33,767 bases of DNA from an uncultured Granulosicoccaceae bacterium. GTDB taxonomy: Bacteria; Pseudomonadota; Gammaproteobacteria; Granulosicoccales; Granulosicoccaceae. Under the pieces are notes generated by a model that was not told the DNA's origin, did no database searches, and saw only the letters and a list, made by a program, of their open reading frames with translations. Of this stretch, positions 18,779 to 29,083 are shown piece by piece. A program made the position numbers and the translations under genes. Position 1 is the first letter of the stretch. Every line of letters starts with the position of its first letter. The DNA lies in NCBI GenBank assembly GCA_937951215.1, contig CALFCE010000178.1:1-33767 (forward strand). The letters are read 5' to 3'.

Positions 18779-18806
18779 ATATGTGGGCCGGCTGCTGGTT
18801 TTCAAC
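18779..18806 (-). promoter_or_regulatory. Candidate sigma-32 heat-shock promoter of dnaK-dnaJ
   Basis: On the minus strand GTTGAAA (18806-18800) is followed after 13 bp by CCACATAT (18786-18779). The known sigma-32 consensus is about CTTGAAA, 13-14 bp, CCCCATnT, so each box has one mismatch and the spacing is ideal. Transcription would start about 70 nt before the dnaK ATG. Confidence 0.6.
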
Positions 18807-18868
18807 CGGTGGTACTGAATCAACTCTATTTTTTACTGTGAGATGCAATTTTCAGCCACCTGACTCGG

Positions 18869-19633
18869 CTACTTTGACACCATCACCAGGGCAGGCCTGA
18901 TGAGCCTGTCGTTCAGTGTGTAACCTTTCTGCAGTACACCAATCACAGTATTGGGGTCCTTACCTTCGACTTCTTGCTGTGACATGGCTTGATGAAGCTC
19001 TGGATTGAATTTTTCATCCACCGGGTTTATTTCAATAACATTATGTTTTTCAAGAGCTTGCATCAACATTTTTAGTGTGAGATCGGAGCCCTCGACAATC
19101 TTGCTAAGGTCGGCATCCTCGCCAGAGGCTGCCTGAAGTCCCATTTCAAGGCTGTCCTTGACCGGCAACAGCTCGTTAACCATGCCTTCAAGAGAGAATT
19201 TACGGGCATTTTCGATATCTTTTTGCGCCCGTTTGCGTTGATTTTCCATATCAGCCTGCATGCGCAAAACGCGCTCCCAGTGCGAATCAGCCAGCTCCTG
19301 GCTCTCGGCCAACCGCGCCCGCAATTGCTCTGGACTTTCGTTTTCAAGATCGCCCTGTTCCAGATCGGGTTCAGCTGGTGGGTCCTCCACAGCCATTTTT
19401 GCATCACCAAAATCGAGCTCATCGGCAGCTGCCTGCTCCTGGTCAAAGGAACCCTCGCTGCCAGCAGCTGATGCATCAGCGGTAACGGGGTCATCGTCAG
19501 TAGCACTATTTTTCTGTTCGTGGTCAGGCGATGTCTCAGCTTCAGCATTGGCCGCAGCCGCAGATTTGTCATCTGTGGCCCCATCTTGCCCTTGCTGTAC
19601 ACCCTCAGACTTCGAATTTTCTCCCGATGCCAT
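18869..19633 (-). CDS. grpE: Nucleotide exchange factor GrpE
   Basis: A 254-residue GrpE that releases ADP from DnaK. The conserved core begins near residue 100: a long coiled-coil helix (SPEQLRARLAESQELADSHWERVLRMQADMEN region split across the dimer), then a C-terminal beta domain with HNVIEINPVDEKFNPELHQAM and VIGVLQKGYTLNDRLIRPALVMVSK. The first 100 residues or so are an unusually long disordered acidic/Ala-rich extension; Escherichia coli GrpE is 197 residues in all. The start is ATG 19633, supported by GGAG 7 nt upstream; a TTG one codon earlier is less likely. It lies 107 bp after hrcA. Confidence 0.95.
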   Translation of the reverse strand: MASGENSKSEGVQQGQDGATDDKSAAAANAEAETSPDHEQKNSATDDDPVTADASAAGSEGSFDQEQAAADELDFGDAKMAVEDPPAEPDLEQGDLENESPEQLRARLAESQELADSHWERVLRMQADMENQRKRAQKDIENARKFSLEGMVNELLPVKDSLEMGLQAASGEDADLSKIVEGSDLTLKMLMQALEKHNVIEINPVDEKFNPELHQAMSQQEVEGKDPNTVIGVLQKGYTLNDRLIRPALVMVSK

Positions 19634-19640
19634 CAATTTT

Positions 19641-19644
19641 CTCC
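19641..19644 (-). promoter_or_regulatory. Ribosome binding site deciding the grpE start
   Basis: GGAG on the minus strand with 7 nt to ATG 19633. The in-frame TTG at 19636 would have a 4-nt spacing and is disfavoured. Confidence 0.6.
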
Positions 19645-19740
19645 AACAGAGTTGTGTTGTTACTGGTTACCAGGTCTCGCAAGCGCGCGCACGAGAAACG
19701 GGGGCGCTATACAACACCTCCGACCGGTACACCTTGGGGG

Positions 19741-20805
19741 TTACTTTTTGGAATTCAAGGCCGCGCTGAGTAATTTTGATGTAACGTCAACTACCGGGAT
19801 GACTTTGTCATAGGCCATGCGCTTCGGACCAACTACGCCGAGTACGCCGATGATCGAGTCATTTACCTCATAAGGCGATGTCACCAGACTGCAATCCTGC
19901 AAAGCATCATACCCTGCTTCGCGGCCGATAAAAATGCGTACTCCATCTGCCGAGATACACCGCTCAAGCAAATGGTAGATATCCCTTTTGTGCTGGAAGG
20001 CCTCGAACAAGTCTTTAAGTGTATCCACATTGGATAGATCAGCATGCGCCATCAGGTTGGTTTCGCCGGCCACCAACAGATCCTCTTCATCCGCTTTTCC
20101 GTCGGTCCCGGTCAGGACCTGCCCCGCAACCTCGATCATGAATTGCATGCGCTGACTCATATCGGTACGAACTTCCTCTAACTCCCGCTGAAGGGCATCT
20201 CTGACTTCAGCCAGCGGTTTTCCGAGGTATTCGGTGTTGAGGTAATTGGCAAATTGCTCGAGTTCGGATTTACTGTATTCGCGGTCAACCTGAATAATCC
20301 GGTTATGCACTTCCTTGTCGTTCACAATAAGGATAACGAGTATCCGTTTTTCAGACAGCGGCAAGAATTCGATTTGACGAACCGACAGCTGCTCTCGCTT
20401 GGGTACCGTGATCATCCCAGCCATTTCTGTGACGCCGGACAGGAAAGTTGAGGCGACCTTGATCAGGTTTTGCTCGCTCAGCGATGGGTCAAGTGCGGTT
20501 CTTATCTCCTCTACCAGCTCCGGGCCAGGCTGGCGATATTCCATCATCGAGTCGACAAAGAGGCGATAGGCAGCCGATGTAGGCACCCGCCCGGCCGAGG
20601 TGTGTGGGGATTTGAGCAAGCCCATGGTTTCCAGGTCGCCCATCACATTACGTACCGAGGCCGCACTGATACCGATACCCGGTAATTTCGACAGAGTACG
20701 GGAACCCACCGGCTGGCCATCGCTTATATAGTGATCAACCAGGAGCCGAAGAATATTGTGCTCACGTTCGCTGACTTCGATTTCAGGAGATTTGTCCGCG
20801 TTCAT
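19741..20805 (-). CDS. hrcA: Heat-inducible transcription repressor HrcA
   Basis: A 354-residue repressor that in known species binds the CIRCE operator and needs GroEL to fold. The N-terminal winged helix (about 1-75) has ILRLLVDHYISDGQPVGSRTL and SAASVRNVMGDLETMGLLKS-PHTSAGRVPT; a GAF-like dimerisation domain follows. It heads hrcA-grpE-dnaK-dnaJ and is divergent from ispG with a 216-bp gap. I find no CIRCE (TTAGCACTC, 9 bp, GAGTGCTAA) upstream of hrcA, grpE or dnaK, so its targets may lie elsewhere, for example groESL, or use a diverged operator. Confidence 0.95.
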   Translation of the reverse strand: MNADKSPEIEVSEREHNILRLLVDHYISDGQPVGSRTLSKLPGIGISAASVRNVMGDLETMGLLKSPHTSAGRVPTSAAYRLFVDSMMEYRQPGPELVEEIRTALDPSLSEQNLIKVASTFLSGVTEMAGMITVPKREQLSVRQIEFLPLSEKRILVILIVNDKEVHNRIIQVDREYSKSELEQFANYLNTEYLGKPLAEVRDALQRELEEVRTDMSQRMQFMIEVAGQVLTGTDGKADEEDLLVAGETNLMAHADLSNVDTLKDLFEAFQHKRDIYHLLERCISADGVRIFIGREAGYDALQDCSLVTSPYEVNDSIIGVLGVVGPKRMAYDKVIPVVDVTSKLLSAALNSKK

Positions 20806-20826
20806 ACCTTTAGTTTACTCCAGAGC

Positions 20827-20865
20827 GCAACCTGTGTTGCAACTAATCAGCGACAGCCTTGCAAC
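20827..20865. promoter_or_regulatory. GCAAC inverted-repeat cluster upstream of hrcA
   Basis: GCAAC-CTGT-GTTGC (20827-20840) is followed by TTGCAAC (20859-20865), giving three GCAAC half-sites in alternating orientation 22-60 bp before hrcA. It could be an operator or a leader hairpin. It does not match CIRCE. Confidence 0.25.
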
Positions 20866-21021
20866 CACAAGATCTGCCCCCAGTCCATAAGCCCGGCTCC
20901 ATCGACGATACCCCGTTAGCCGAGTTCCAGCTCCTGTGAATCACCGGCTGGCCTGCTCTGCCCATGAGGGCTAGAATAGGGACGACAACCCCCGAATCCA
21001 ACCCGCATCACAGGTCTCGTA

Positions 21022-22242
21022 ATGACTCAGCGTCGAAAAACAAAGGCAGTTAACGTCTCTGGCGTCATGATCGGCGGTGACAGTCCGATTGTGGTGCAAT
21101 CCATGACCAACACCGACACGGAAGATGCAGTCAGAACCGCAAATCAAGTCGCCGATCTTGCCCGGGCAGGCTCTGAACTGGTGCGCATAACTGTTAACAC
21201 CGTCGAAGCTGCACGCGCTGTGCCGGATATCAAACAACGCGTCGAGAAGATGGGCTGCAGTGTGCCGCTGGTCGGTGATTTCCATTTTAACGGACATAAA
21301 TTGTTGAGTGAGGTTCCAGACTGCGCAGTCGCTCTCGATAAATATCGAATCAATCCCGGCAACGTCGGGCGCGGCAGCAAACGTGATGAGCAGTTCAGCA
21401 AAATGATTGAAATTGCCTGCCTGCACGACAAACCCGTCCGCATCGGGGCAAATTGGGGCAGCCTGGATCAGGATCTGCTGGCCAAACTGCTGGATAAAAA
21501 CGCGCAGAAAAAAAAACCTGATCCACTGGACAAGATCAATCGCGAAGCATTAATCGGGTCGGCACTGGAAAGCGCACAACGCGCCGAAGATATCGGCCTT
21601 GGGGCAGACAGAATTATTATCTCCTGCAAAATGAGCCGGGTGCAGGATCTGATCAAGGTTTATAACGAGTTGAGTGAACAGAGCGAATACTCACTGCACC
21701 TGGGCCTGACTGAAGCCGGTATGGGAAGCAAGGGAATTGTAGCCTCCACCGCTGCGGTCGGTATTTTGTTGCAACAGGGTATCGGTGACACCATTCGCAT
21801 CTCGTTAACGCCGGAGCCCGGGGGCGATCGCACACGAGAAGTGATCGTAGCCCAGGAAATATTGCAAACCATGGGCCTGCGATCTTTTACCCCGATGGTT
21901 ACCGCCTGCCCCGGCTGCGGTCGCACCAGCAGTACCTACTTTCAGGAGCTTGCCGACAGCATCCAAAGCTACCTGCGTGACAGCATGCCGAAATGGAAGC
22001 AAAGTTCACCCGGCGTTGAGGATATGTCGGTGGCTGTCATGGGCTGTGTGGTCAACGGACCCGGCGAAAGCAAACACGCCAATATCGGAATTAGTCTTCC
22101 GGGCACCGGTGAACGACCGGTTGCGCCGGTTTATATTGATGGCGAAAAGGCAGTCACCCTGAAAGGTGACAACATCGCCAATGACTTCCAGAAAATCGTT
22201 GAAGACTATGTCGCAGAAAACTATTCAAGCCGGGTTGGATAG
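21022..22242 (+). CDS. ispG: 4-hydroxy-3-methylbut-2-enyl diphosphate synthase (flavodoxin)
   Basis: A 406-residue iron-sulfur enzyme of the non-mevalonate isoprenoid pathway; it turns methylerythritol cyclodiphosphate into HMBPP. The TIM barrel starts with [21 protein letters not shown]. Cluster ligands are C296 and C299 ([11 protein letters not shown]) and C342 with E349 ([10 protein letters not shown]). Length is in the range of proteobacterial IspG, without the large plant-type insert. MnmC2 follows after 16 bp, probably in one transcript. TAGAAT at 20972-20977 could be a -10 box, but I see no convincing -35. Confidence 0.97.
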   Translation: MTQRRKTKAVNVSGVMIGGDSPIVVQSMTNTDTEDAVRTANQVADLARAGSELVRITVNTVEAARAVPDIKQRVEKMGCSVPLVGDFHFNGHKLLSEVPDCAVALDKYRINPGNVGRGSKRDEQFSKMIEIACLHDKPVRIGANWGSLDQDLLAKLLDKNAQKKKPDPLDKINREALIGSALESAQRAEDIGLGADRIIISCKMSRVQDLIKVYNELSEQSEYSLHLGLTEAGMGSKGIVASTAAVGILLQQGIGDTIRISLTPEPGGDRTREVIVAQEILQTMGLRSFTPMVTACPGCGRTSSTYFQELADSIQSYLRDSMPKWKQSSPGVEDMSVAVMGCVVNGPGESKHANIGISLPGTGERPVAPVYIDGEKAVTLKGDNIANDFQKIVEDYVAENYSSRVG

Positions 22243-22258
22243 TTAACGTTGTTGCCGC

Positions 22259-23599
22259 ATGCTCAAACCATCCCCCTGGTTCCGGCTGCCTGATACCCCG
22301 GCCGCGTCACCAAAACGGATCAGCATTATCGGCGCCGGCCTGGCTGGTTGTTTTACAGCTCGTGAATTTGCAGAACGAGGATGGTCGGTAACGGTTTTTG
22401 ATGCCGCAGAACATGCAGCGACCCAAGCCTCGGCCAACACAGCAGCTCTACTACGCCCCCATGTCACTCGGGACGAGACTTTGGCCAGCCGCTTTTTCGG
22501 TGAAGGCTTTGACGCTTGTAATGATCGCCTACAAAGGTTGATCAACAGCGGGCATCGCATACAACATGAACTGGAAGGAGTGCTGTTGCTACTGCAAGCA
22601 GCAGCGCGGTATCCCGAAAATCCCCTGTATCAGTTTGTCAGTCAGACTGATGCGTCGAAGCGAGCAGGTCTTGCCGTCAATGCACCTGCCCTGTTCTGTC
22701 ACTCCGCCGGCTGGATCAATCTTCCGGACCTGTGTTGCGCCTTGTTGGATCATGCACAAATTTCTTTACAAGCCGCAACCAGAATCACGAATTTGGAACT
22801 TGTCTCTTCACAGAATGACAATGACAGCCCCACCTGGCGTTTAACCGATCAAGATCATATTCCGTATCTCAGTCAACATGTGGTGTTAGCCTGCGGGATC
22901 GGGCTGGGTTCGTTTGACGTCTGTGCCGATCTTCCGATATCACCGGTACGGGGCCAAATTACCCAGCGGGACAATCCGCCCGACAACAAGCTTACGCTAC
23001 CTGTCTGCGGGCGCAGCTATGCGGTGCCTGTCGGGGATCGGCTGGTATTAGGGTCCACATACGATCGCAACGATCGTGACCTGCAGATTAGACCCGTAGA
23101 TCACGAGGCCAATCTCGCCAGCTGGCAGCATTTATTTGCGCAGCCGCTTGCAGCGGATCCATCCACCAAGAATACTGCATCGGACTTGCAGTGCGAGGGA
23201 TGGGTGGGGATACGTGCCAGCAGTCCTGACCGGCTGCCTGTGCTTGGCCCGATGCCGGATATGACCTTTTATCGAGAGCAGTACCACAGCCTGCATCATG
23301 GCAGACGTACCGAGGAATTTCCCGGCGCCAGGTATTGGCCCGGTTTGTATATCAACGGTGCTTATGGTTCCAGAGGTACCAATTGCGCCGGACGCTGTGC
23401 AGAGTTGCTGGCCGATTACGTCTGCCATCGCCATAGGCTACCAACCCCAGAGCATACCGCCCAAACAGAGCATACCGCCCAAAGTCAATCAGTGGTGGGA
23501 GACCAGACCAAGAACACATTGAAGTACCTCGAGTTATTGCATCCGGCAAGGTTTCTGATCAGACAACTGAAAAAGGCTCCAGCGCATCGCCAGCCATGA
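22259..23599 (+). CDS. mnmC: Stand-alone MnmC2-type FAD oxidoreductase (tRNA wobble-uridine modification)
   Basis: A 446-residue D-amino-acid-oxidase-fold flavoprotein. The FAD motif ISIIGAGLAGCFTAREFAERG is followed by NTAALLRPHVTRDETLASRFF, VGDRLVLGSTYDRNDRDLQ, GWVGIRASSPDRLPVLGPMPD and INGAYGSRGTNCAGRCAELL, all of which resemble the C-terminal half of MnmC. That half oxidatively removes the carboxymethyl group of cmnm5(s2)U34 in tRNA. The N-terminal methyltransferase half of the fused enzyme (about 660 residues in Escherichia coli) is absent. If the assignment holds, the second step needs a separate MnmC1 elsewhere. A glycine-oxidase-like enzyme is the alternative. The last 60 residues or so are low-complexity, with a repeated EHTAQ, and probably not structural. 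Confidence 0.72.
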   Translation: MLKPSPWFRLPDTPAASPKRISIIGAGLAGCFTAREFAERGWSVTVFDAAEHAATQASANTAALLRPHVTRDETLASRFFGEGFDACNDRLQRLINSGHRIQHELEGVLLLLQAAARYPENPLYQFVSQTDASKRAGLAVNAPALFCHSAGWINLPDLCCALLDHAQISLQAATRITNLELVSSQNDNDSPTWRLTDQDHIPYLSQHVVLACGIGLGSFDVCADLPISPVRGQITQRDNPPDNKLTLPVCGRSYAVPVGDRLVLGSTYDRNDRDLQIRPVDHEANLASWQHLFAQPLAADPSTKNTASDLQCEGWVGIRASSPDRLPVLGPMPDMTFYREQYHSLHHGRRTEEFPGARYWPGLYINGAYGSRGTNCAGRCAELLADYVCHRHRLPTPEHTAQTEHTAQSQSVVGDQTKNTLKYLELLHPARFLIRQLKKAPAHRQP

Positions 23600-23733
23600 C
23601 CGCCCCCCGATACAACAACGGTATCCACCCAATTCAGTACAAAGATCTGGCTGGCACTAATAACCGGTTTTCTTCCCGATATCGCGAGGACAACAGCCCC
23701 AGGCTGACAACCCGACACAGCAACGATCGCAGA

Positions 23734-23752
23734 TTCCCTTATAATCAGGGAA
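23734..23752 (+). promoter_or_regulatory. Perfect -10 box inside an inverted repeat, upstream of mutA
   Basis: TATAAT (23740-23745) is enclosed by TTCCCT (23734-23739) and AGGGAA (23747-23752), 50 bp before the mutA ATG. No good -35 lies 16-18 bp upstream, which suits an activator-dependent or repressed promoter. A protein on the inverted repeat would cover the -10 box. Confidence 0.45.
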
Positions 23753-23801
23753 CGTGGCCCCGATAACAAAAACGCCTTGCACATAACATGATGCTCAAAA
23801 C

Positions 23802-25847
23802 ATGAATCTACCATTGGATCTGAATGCGGATTTACCGGAGTATTCCGAACAGGACTGGCTTGACCTGCTTGCTGCCAGTGCCAGGTCAAGGGTGTCCGGT
23901 TCAGGAGTGTCGGGATCAACTTCATCGGCAGGTGATACGGCAAAAGCTGCGGCCGCAACCGTCTTGCAGAAATTAACCACAACAACACTCGATGGAATAG
24001 AGATCGCCCCGCTCTATCGCCGCCGCAACGAGACAGATAACAAAACCGCCGGGACAAACCCTGTCAGCGGACCGGGAGAGTTTCCTTATCGGCGCGGCAC
24101 ACAATACGCCGATGAACATGTCGCCTGGGACATCCGGCAAATCTATCGTGAGTCGAATGTGGAGTGCGCCAACAGATACATTCTGGAAGAATTGCAAAAT
24201 GGCGTAACCTCTCTTCATCTGCAGATTCACTCAGCCGGTCACCACAATGCGGGAATACCGCTAGCGAGTAAAGCAGACTTTGAGGGGCTGTTGGAAAACG
24301 TTCTGGTCGATCTCGCAACCGTGAGTTTCGAGGCAGGATCCACAGCTCCGGAGTTGGCTGCACTGCTATTCGAATTTGCAAGCAACCGGCAGGTATCAGA
24401 CACAGCCCTTCTCGGTGCCATCAACTTTGACCCACTGACCAATTACGCACATCAACAGTCGAGTGTAACCCCTGCTGCAGACGAGCAACATGCTGAAAAA
24501 CTGCAAGAGCACGGTCGCGAGCAAGCCGGCAAGCTGGCAAAAACCATTGCGACACAGTATCCGGGCATGACCAGCCTGGCAGTCAACACCCGCCCCTGGC
24601 ATCTGGGTGGTGCATCAGCCGGCCAGGAACTGGGCATAGCCATGGCGGCCGGGGTGGAATATTTACGTTGGTTAAGCGACAGCGGGTTGAGCATAGACGA
24701 GGCCAGCCAGCAGATCATTTTCCAGTTTGCCGTTGATTGTGATTACTTCGCATCCGCTGCAAAACTTCGCGCAGCAAGAGAACTCTGGGCCAGAGTCTGT
24801 CAATGTTGCGATTCACAAAGTAAAGGCAAATTGAGAATGCATGCGTTTACCTCGCAGCGCATGCTCAGTACGATAGAGCCAGATGTGAATCAGTTACGCA
24901 ACACCGTCGCTTGCGCTGCCGCTGCTCTGGGCGGCGCTGATATTATCAGTGTTGAGCCACACCTGCCAGGCGACGAGCCAGACGAACTGACCCGCAGGAT
25001 CGCGCGCAATCTGCAGCTGGTATTGATGGAAGAATCTCAATTGCATCGGGTTAATGATGCTTTGGGTGGATCCGGTTACATAGAATCACTTACCGATGAG
25101 CTGGTTATCAAAGGATGGGAACAACTGCAGAAAATTGAATCCGCAGGCGGCGCTCTGGCAGCGATTCATCAGGGACAAATTGCAGAGACTGTGAAAACCA
25201 GTGCTGCCAAACGGCACGAACTGCTGGCTACTCGTAAACAACCCTTGGTTGGCGTCACCGAATATGCTGCAGTGACAGCAGAAGCGGAGCCGATGCCCTC
25301 TTGTTCTGCCTCGGAAATGGTTTTTCACAACTTGCCTGCCTGCCGCGACAGTGCGCGCTTTGAACAATTGCGAACAAGAACTGCAAGCATCAAGTCAGCG
25401 AACAACAAACAGGTTTTTCTGGCTACCCTGGGATTACCTTCAGACTATCAAGCACGGGCCGGATTTAGCCGCAATCTGTTGGCGATCGCCAATATCCAGT
25501 GTCTCAGTACCGAGATAAAGCAACCGGAAGACCAAGCCTTTGCTCCGCTGGTGGCAGCTTTTCGCGAGAGTGGGTCAAAGGCTGCAGTGATTTGTTCAAG
25601 CGATGCACTGTACCAGGAACACGCAGTTGCCTGCTGTGGGGCACTGAGAGCCGCCGGTGCCGATTATGTTGTGCTGGCTGGCGCACCATCGACATTGGAC
25701 GATAGGAGCAACACGCAAAAATTTGATGATCATTTTTTCATGCACTGCAATGTTGTAGAAAAACTGGATGCACTGCTCGATGCCTTGGGAGCGCCGACGT
25801 CGGATAATGCCGCAACCGCGCAAGGCAACCCGGAGCGCACGCCATGA
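23802..25847 (+). CDS. mutA: Methylmalonyl-CoA mutase small (beta) subunit
   Basis: The 681-residue non-catalytic partner of MutB. Family segments include [34 protein letters not shown] and [13 protein letters not shown]. The C-terminal cobalamin-binding fold lacks the DxHxxG histidine motif, as expected for the small subunit. It is somewhat longer than usual and has a Ser/Gly/Ala-rich stretch at about residues 28-50 ([18 protein letters not shown]) that looks like a flexible insert. No strong Shine-Dalgarno precedes ATG 23802. Its stop overlaps the mutB start by 4 bp (ATGA), implying coupled 1:1 translation. Confidence 0.93.
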   Translation: MNLPLDLNADLPEYSEQDWLDLLAASARSRVSGSGVSGSTSSAGDTAKAAAATVLQKLTTTTLDGIEIAPLYRRRNETDNKTAGTNPVSGPGEFPYRRGTQYADEHVAWDIRQIYRESNVECANRYILEELQNGVTSLHLQIHSAGHHNAGIPLASKADFEGLLENVLVDLATVSFEAGSTAPELAALLFEFASNRQVSDTALLGAINFDPLTNYAHQQSSVTPAADEQHAEKLQEHGREQAGKLAKTIATQYPGMTSLAVNTRPWHLGGASAGQELGIAMAAGVEYLRWLSDSGLSIDEASQQIIFQFAVDCDYFASAAKLRAARELWARVCQCCDSQSKGKLRMHAFTSQRMLSTIEPDVNQLRNTVACAAAALGGADIISVEPHLPGDEPDELTRRIARNLQLVLMEESQLHRVNDALGGSGYIESLTDELVIKGWEQLQKIESAGGALAAIHQGQIAETVKTSAAKRHELLATRKQPLVGVTEYAAVTAEAEPMPSCSASEMVFHNLPACRDSARFEQLRTRTASIKSANNKQVFLATLGLPSDYQARAGFSRNLLAIANIQCLSTEIKQPEDQAFAPLVAAFRESGSKAAVICSSDALYQEHAVACCGALRAAGADYVVLAGAPSTLDDRSNTQKFDDHFFMHCNVVEKLDALLDALGAPTSDNAATAQGNPERTP

Positions 25848-28063
25848 ATATCCCCGACTTTAGCAAAATTAGCCTATCCGACACCTCACAGCTGCAGAGT
25901 GCAGCCGGAACTTCAGACGCCGGCTTAAACGACTGCAGCAGCCAGGGTTCCAATGTCTGGCAAACACCCGAAGGCATCGATATCAAACCCGGCTACCAGC
26001 CACATGATAGCGAAGCGCTCGCATTTGCTGACAGCTGGCCCGGGTTGCCGCCCTACTTGCGTGGTCCCTATCCCAGCATGTACGTGACCCGCCCTTGGAC
26101 AGTGCGTCAGTACGCCGGCTTTTCAACCGCAACGGAAAGTAACGCGTTCTATCGACGTAATTTGTCAGCGGGTCAAAAAGGACTGTCGATTGCCTTTGAT
26201 CTGGCAACTCATCGAGGCTACGACTCCGATCACCCCAGGGTTGCAGGCGATGTTGGTATGGCAGGTGTCGCCATTGACTCCATTATGGATATGCGCACCT
26301 TGTTCGATGGCATACCTCTGGATCAAATGAGTGTATCCATGACCATGAACGGTGCAGTACTCCCGGTACTGGCCCTGTACATCGTGGCAGCAGAGGAACA
26401 AGGTGTTAAACCTGAACAGCTGACCGGTACTATTCAGAACGATATCCTGAAAGAGTTTATGGTTAGAAACACCTATATCTATCCGCCCGAACCCTCCATG
26501 CGGATCATTTCGGATATTTTTGCTTACACGGCAGACCACATGCCAAAGTTCAACAGCATCAGTATTTCCGGTTACCACATGCAGGAAGCGGGAGCGACCG
26601 CTGATCTGGAGTTGGCCTATACACTGGCAGACGGGGTTGAATATATCAAAGTCGGCATAGAAGCAGGCCTTGATGTTGATGCCTTTGCTCCGCGGTTGTC
26701 ATTTTTCTGGGCTATTGGCATGAACTACTATATGGAAATTGCCAAAATGCGGGCGGCTCGTTTGTTGTGGTCAAAGCTGGTAGGCAGATTCAATCCTGGA
26801 AATTCAAAGTCCCGTAACCTCAGAACACACTGCCAGACCTCGGGATGGAGCTTGACCGCCCAGGACGTTTACAACAATGTCACGCGAACCTGTATCGAGG
26901 CAATGGCTGCCACCCAGGGCCACACACAATCCCTGCATACCAATGCGCTGGATGAGGCGCTGGCACTCCCTTCCGATGCTTCAGCGCGAATCGCACGCAA
27001 CACTCAATTAATGCTGCAGATGGAAAGCAATACCTGCCGTCCGGTAGACCCCTGGGGTGGCAGTTACTTTATGGAATCACTGACAGCCAGTCTGGCACAA
27101 CGTGCCTGGCAACACATTAGGGAAATTGAAGAATCCGGGGGCATGGCAAAAGCGATTGAAGCCGGTATTCCGAAAATGCGTATTGAACAGGCGGCTGCCA
27201 GAACCCAGGCCAGAATTGACAGCGGCCAGCAAACAGTAGTGGGTGTAAACCAATATCGACCGGCAGTCAGTGATCCGATAGACATACTGAAAGTTGACAA
27301 TACCGCTGTGCGTGAGGAACAGATTGCCAAGCTGCAACAACTCAGACGTGAGCGCAACGAACAGGCTCATTCCCATGCCATAGAGGCACTGCAACAATCT
27401 GCCAAAACCGGTAACGGCAACCTGCTTGAGCTTATGGTTAATGCAGCACGCGCGCATGCCACCGTGGGAGAAATGTCAGATGCTCTGGAAACCAGCTTCG
27501 GACGACACGTTGCCGAGGTCAAATCACTACAGGGTGTTTATCGTAATGAGCTGCTATCGAAAAAGTCAGGCAACAGTGGAGGTATCGTGGAAAAACTGGA
27601 CGAGATGATCAACACTTTCGCTGTCAACGAAGGTCGCCGACCACGCATTCTGATTGCAAAGATGGGCCAGGACGGCCACGACCGTGGACAGAAAGTCATC
27701 GCCAGCGCTTTTTCTGATCTGGGCTTCGATGTCGATATCGGGCCATTGTTTCAGACACCAGCCGAAGTCGCGCGTCAGGCCGTCGAGAACGATGTGCATG
27801 TGATTGGCGCAAGTTCTCTGGCAGCCGGGCATCTGACCCTGGTGCCGATGTTACGCGAGGAACTCGACAAGCTTGGACGCAAAGATATTCTGGTCACAGT
27901 TGGAGGCGTTATACCCGAGCAGGATTTCGAAGAACTGACGGCAGCTGGTGCAGCAGCCATATTTCCACCCGGAACCGTTATCGGGGATGCAGCTGTGGAT
28001 TTGCTGGGCAAGCTGAATACTGCTCTCGGCTTCGATAACGATGGCACTAACCCTGATGGATGA
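25844..28063 (+). CDS. mutB: Methylmalonyl-CoA mutase large (alpha) subunit, adenosylcobalamin-dependent
   Basis: This 739-residue catalytic subunit isomerises (R)-methylmalonyl-CoA to succinyl-CoA. The TIM barrel includes [35 protein letters not shown] and [19 protein letters not shown]. The C-terminal B12 domain has D610-G-H612-D-R-G615, where H612 replaces the dimethylbenzimidazole ligand of cobalamin, then [14 protein letters not shown] and [10 protein letters not shown]. Length is normal. It overlaps mutA by 4 bp and meaB by 23 bp, so the three genes form one translation-coupled unit. The substrate-supplying pcc/mce genes are about 18.6 kb upstream on the same strand. Confidence 0.97.
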   Translation: MNIPDFSKISLSDTSQLQSAAGTSDAGLNDCSSQGSNVWQTPEGIDIKPGYQPHDSEALAFADSWPGLPPYLRGPYPSMYVTRPWTVRQYAGFSTATESNAFYRRNLSAGQKGLSIAFDLATHRGYDSDHPRVAGDVGMAGVAIDSIMDMRTLFDGIPLDQMSVSMTMNGAVLPVLALYIVAAEEQGVKPEQLTGTIQNDILKEFMVRNTYIYPPEPSMRIISDIFAYTADHMPKFNSISISGYHMQEAGATADLELAYTLADGVEYIKVGIEAGLDVDAFAPRLSFFWAIGMNYYMEIAKMRAARLLWSKLVGRFNPGNSKSRNLRTHCQTSGWSLTAQDVYNNVTRTCIEAMAATQGHTQSLHTNALDEALALPSDASARIARNTQLMLQMESNTCRPVDPWGGSYFMESLTASLAQRAWQHIREIEESGGMAKAIEAGIPKMRIEQAAARTQARIDSGQQTVVGVNQYRPAVSDPIDILKVDNTAVREEQIAKLQQLRRERNEQAHSHAIEALQQSAKTGNGNLLELMVNAARAHATVGEMSDALETSFGRHVAEVKSLQGVYRNELLSKKSGNSGGIVEKLDEMINTFAVNEGRRPRILIAKMGQDGHDRGQKVIASAFSDLGFDVDIGPLFQTPAEVARQAVENDVHVIGASSLAAGHLTLVPMLREELDKLGRKDILVTVGGVIPEQDFEELTAAGAAAIFPPGTVIGDAAVDLLGKLNTALGFDNDGTNPDG

Positions 28064-29063
28064 CAGCACGCGGGTGACGCGATCAACCCTGACTGCTGAC
28101 GACTACATTAAAGGTGTTCTGAGTTTCGATCGTCAGGTCCTCGCCCGCTGCATTACGCTGGTTGAATCCAGCAACCCTGCTCACAGAGAGATGGCAACCG
28201 AGGTGTTGAGCGCCTTGCTACCGCATACCGGCAAGGCTCGCCGGATTGGTATCAGTGGTGTACCCGGTGTCGGTAAAAGCACTTTTATCGAGTCGCTCGG
28301 CAGCAAGCTGGTCAACGAATCAAACAAGGTCGCGGTACTGGCGGTGGACCCCAGCAGCTCGGTAACCGGTGGCAGCATTCTGGGTGACAAAACCCGGATG
28401 CAGACTCTGAGTGCTCACCCCTCAGCCTACATTCGACCCTCTCCAACCTCGGGAGCACTGGGAGGAGTCACTCGAATGACGCGGGAAACCATGCTGATCT
28501 GCGAAGCTGCCGGGTTCGATGTACTGTTAATTGAAACCGTTGGTGTCGGACAATCCGAAATCACCGTGGCGTCCATGGTGGATTTTTATCTTGTACTCAT
28601 GCTGCCAGGTGCCGGTGATGAGCTACAAGGTATCAAAAAAGGCATACTCGAAATCGCAGACATGATTGCGGTTAACAAAGCTGACCCGGGCAATCAACAG
28701 CCAGCGGAAATAGCTGCAGCAGCTTACAGAAGAGCATTGCAAATCATGACACCGTTGAGTCCAAACTGGACGCCGCCTGTTCTCACCTGCAGTGCCTTGC
28801 ATCAAGACGGTCTGGACAGACTCTGGCAACAGATTAACAACTACTATTCCCGTCTGGGAGATAATGGAGAGGTGGCAGCAAATCGCGAAAAGCAGAACAC
28901 CGACTGGCTATGGGCTACCATTGAGCAACACTTGATTCAGGACATCCGAAATCATCCAGCCATGCAAGCCCCATTGAGCGAGGCATTGTCTGATATGGCA
29001 AGCTGCCGCATCACTGCGGGCGCAGCAGCCGACCGTCTGGTGTCGCTTTACAGAAACCTCTAG
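28041..29063 (+). CDS. meaB: MeaB/ArgK-type G3E GTPase chaperone of methylmalonyl-CoA mutase
   Basis: A 340-residue P-loop GTPase that gates cofactor loading and protects the mutase from inactivation. The Walker A motif G73-VPGVGKS-T81 is followed by [20 protein letters not shown] (switch/Mg region), [12 protein letters not shown] and the guanine-specificity NKAD. The C-terminal helix region is the usual dimerisation arm. The start at ATG 28041 lies inside mutB; a second in-frame ATG at 28056 would still overlap. It ends 20 bp from the convergent OmpA-type gene. Confidence 0.95.
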   Translation: MALTLMDDSTRVTRSTLTADDYIKGVLSFDRQVLARCITLVESSNPAHREMATEVLSALLPHTGKARRIGISGVPGVGKSTFIESLGSKLVNESNKVAVLAVDPSSSVTGGSILGDKTRMQTLSAHPSAYIRPSPTSGALGGVTRMTRETMLICEAAGFDVLLIETVGVGQSEITVASMVDFYLVLMLPGAGDELQGIKKGILEIADMIAVNKADPGNQQPAEIAAAAYRRALQIMTPLSPNWTPPVLTCSALHQDGLDRLWQQINNYYSRLGDNGEVAANREKQNTDWLWATIEQHLIQDIRNHPAMQAPLSEALSDMASCRITAGAAADRLVSLYRNL

Positions 29064-29083
29064 TAACCGCCAACGTCCGGCTG

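Noticed and set aside
18702-21021. CIRCE operator expected near hrcA, grpE and dnaK
   Set aside because: Read both strands of the gaps by eye for TTAGCACTC and GAGTGCTAA and found no acceptable match.
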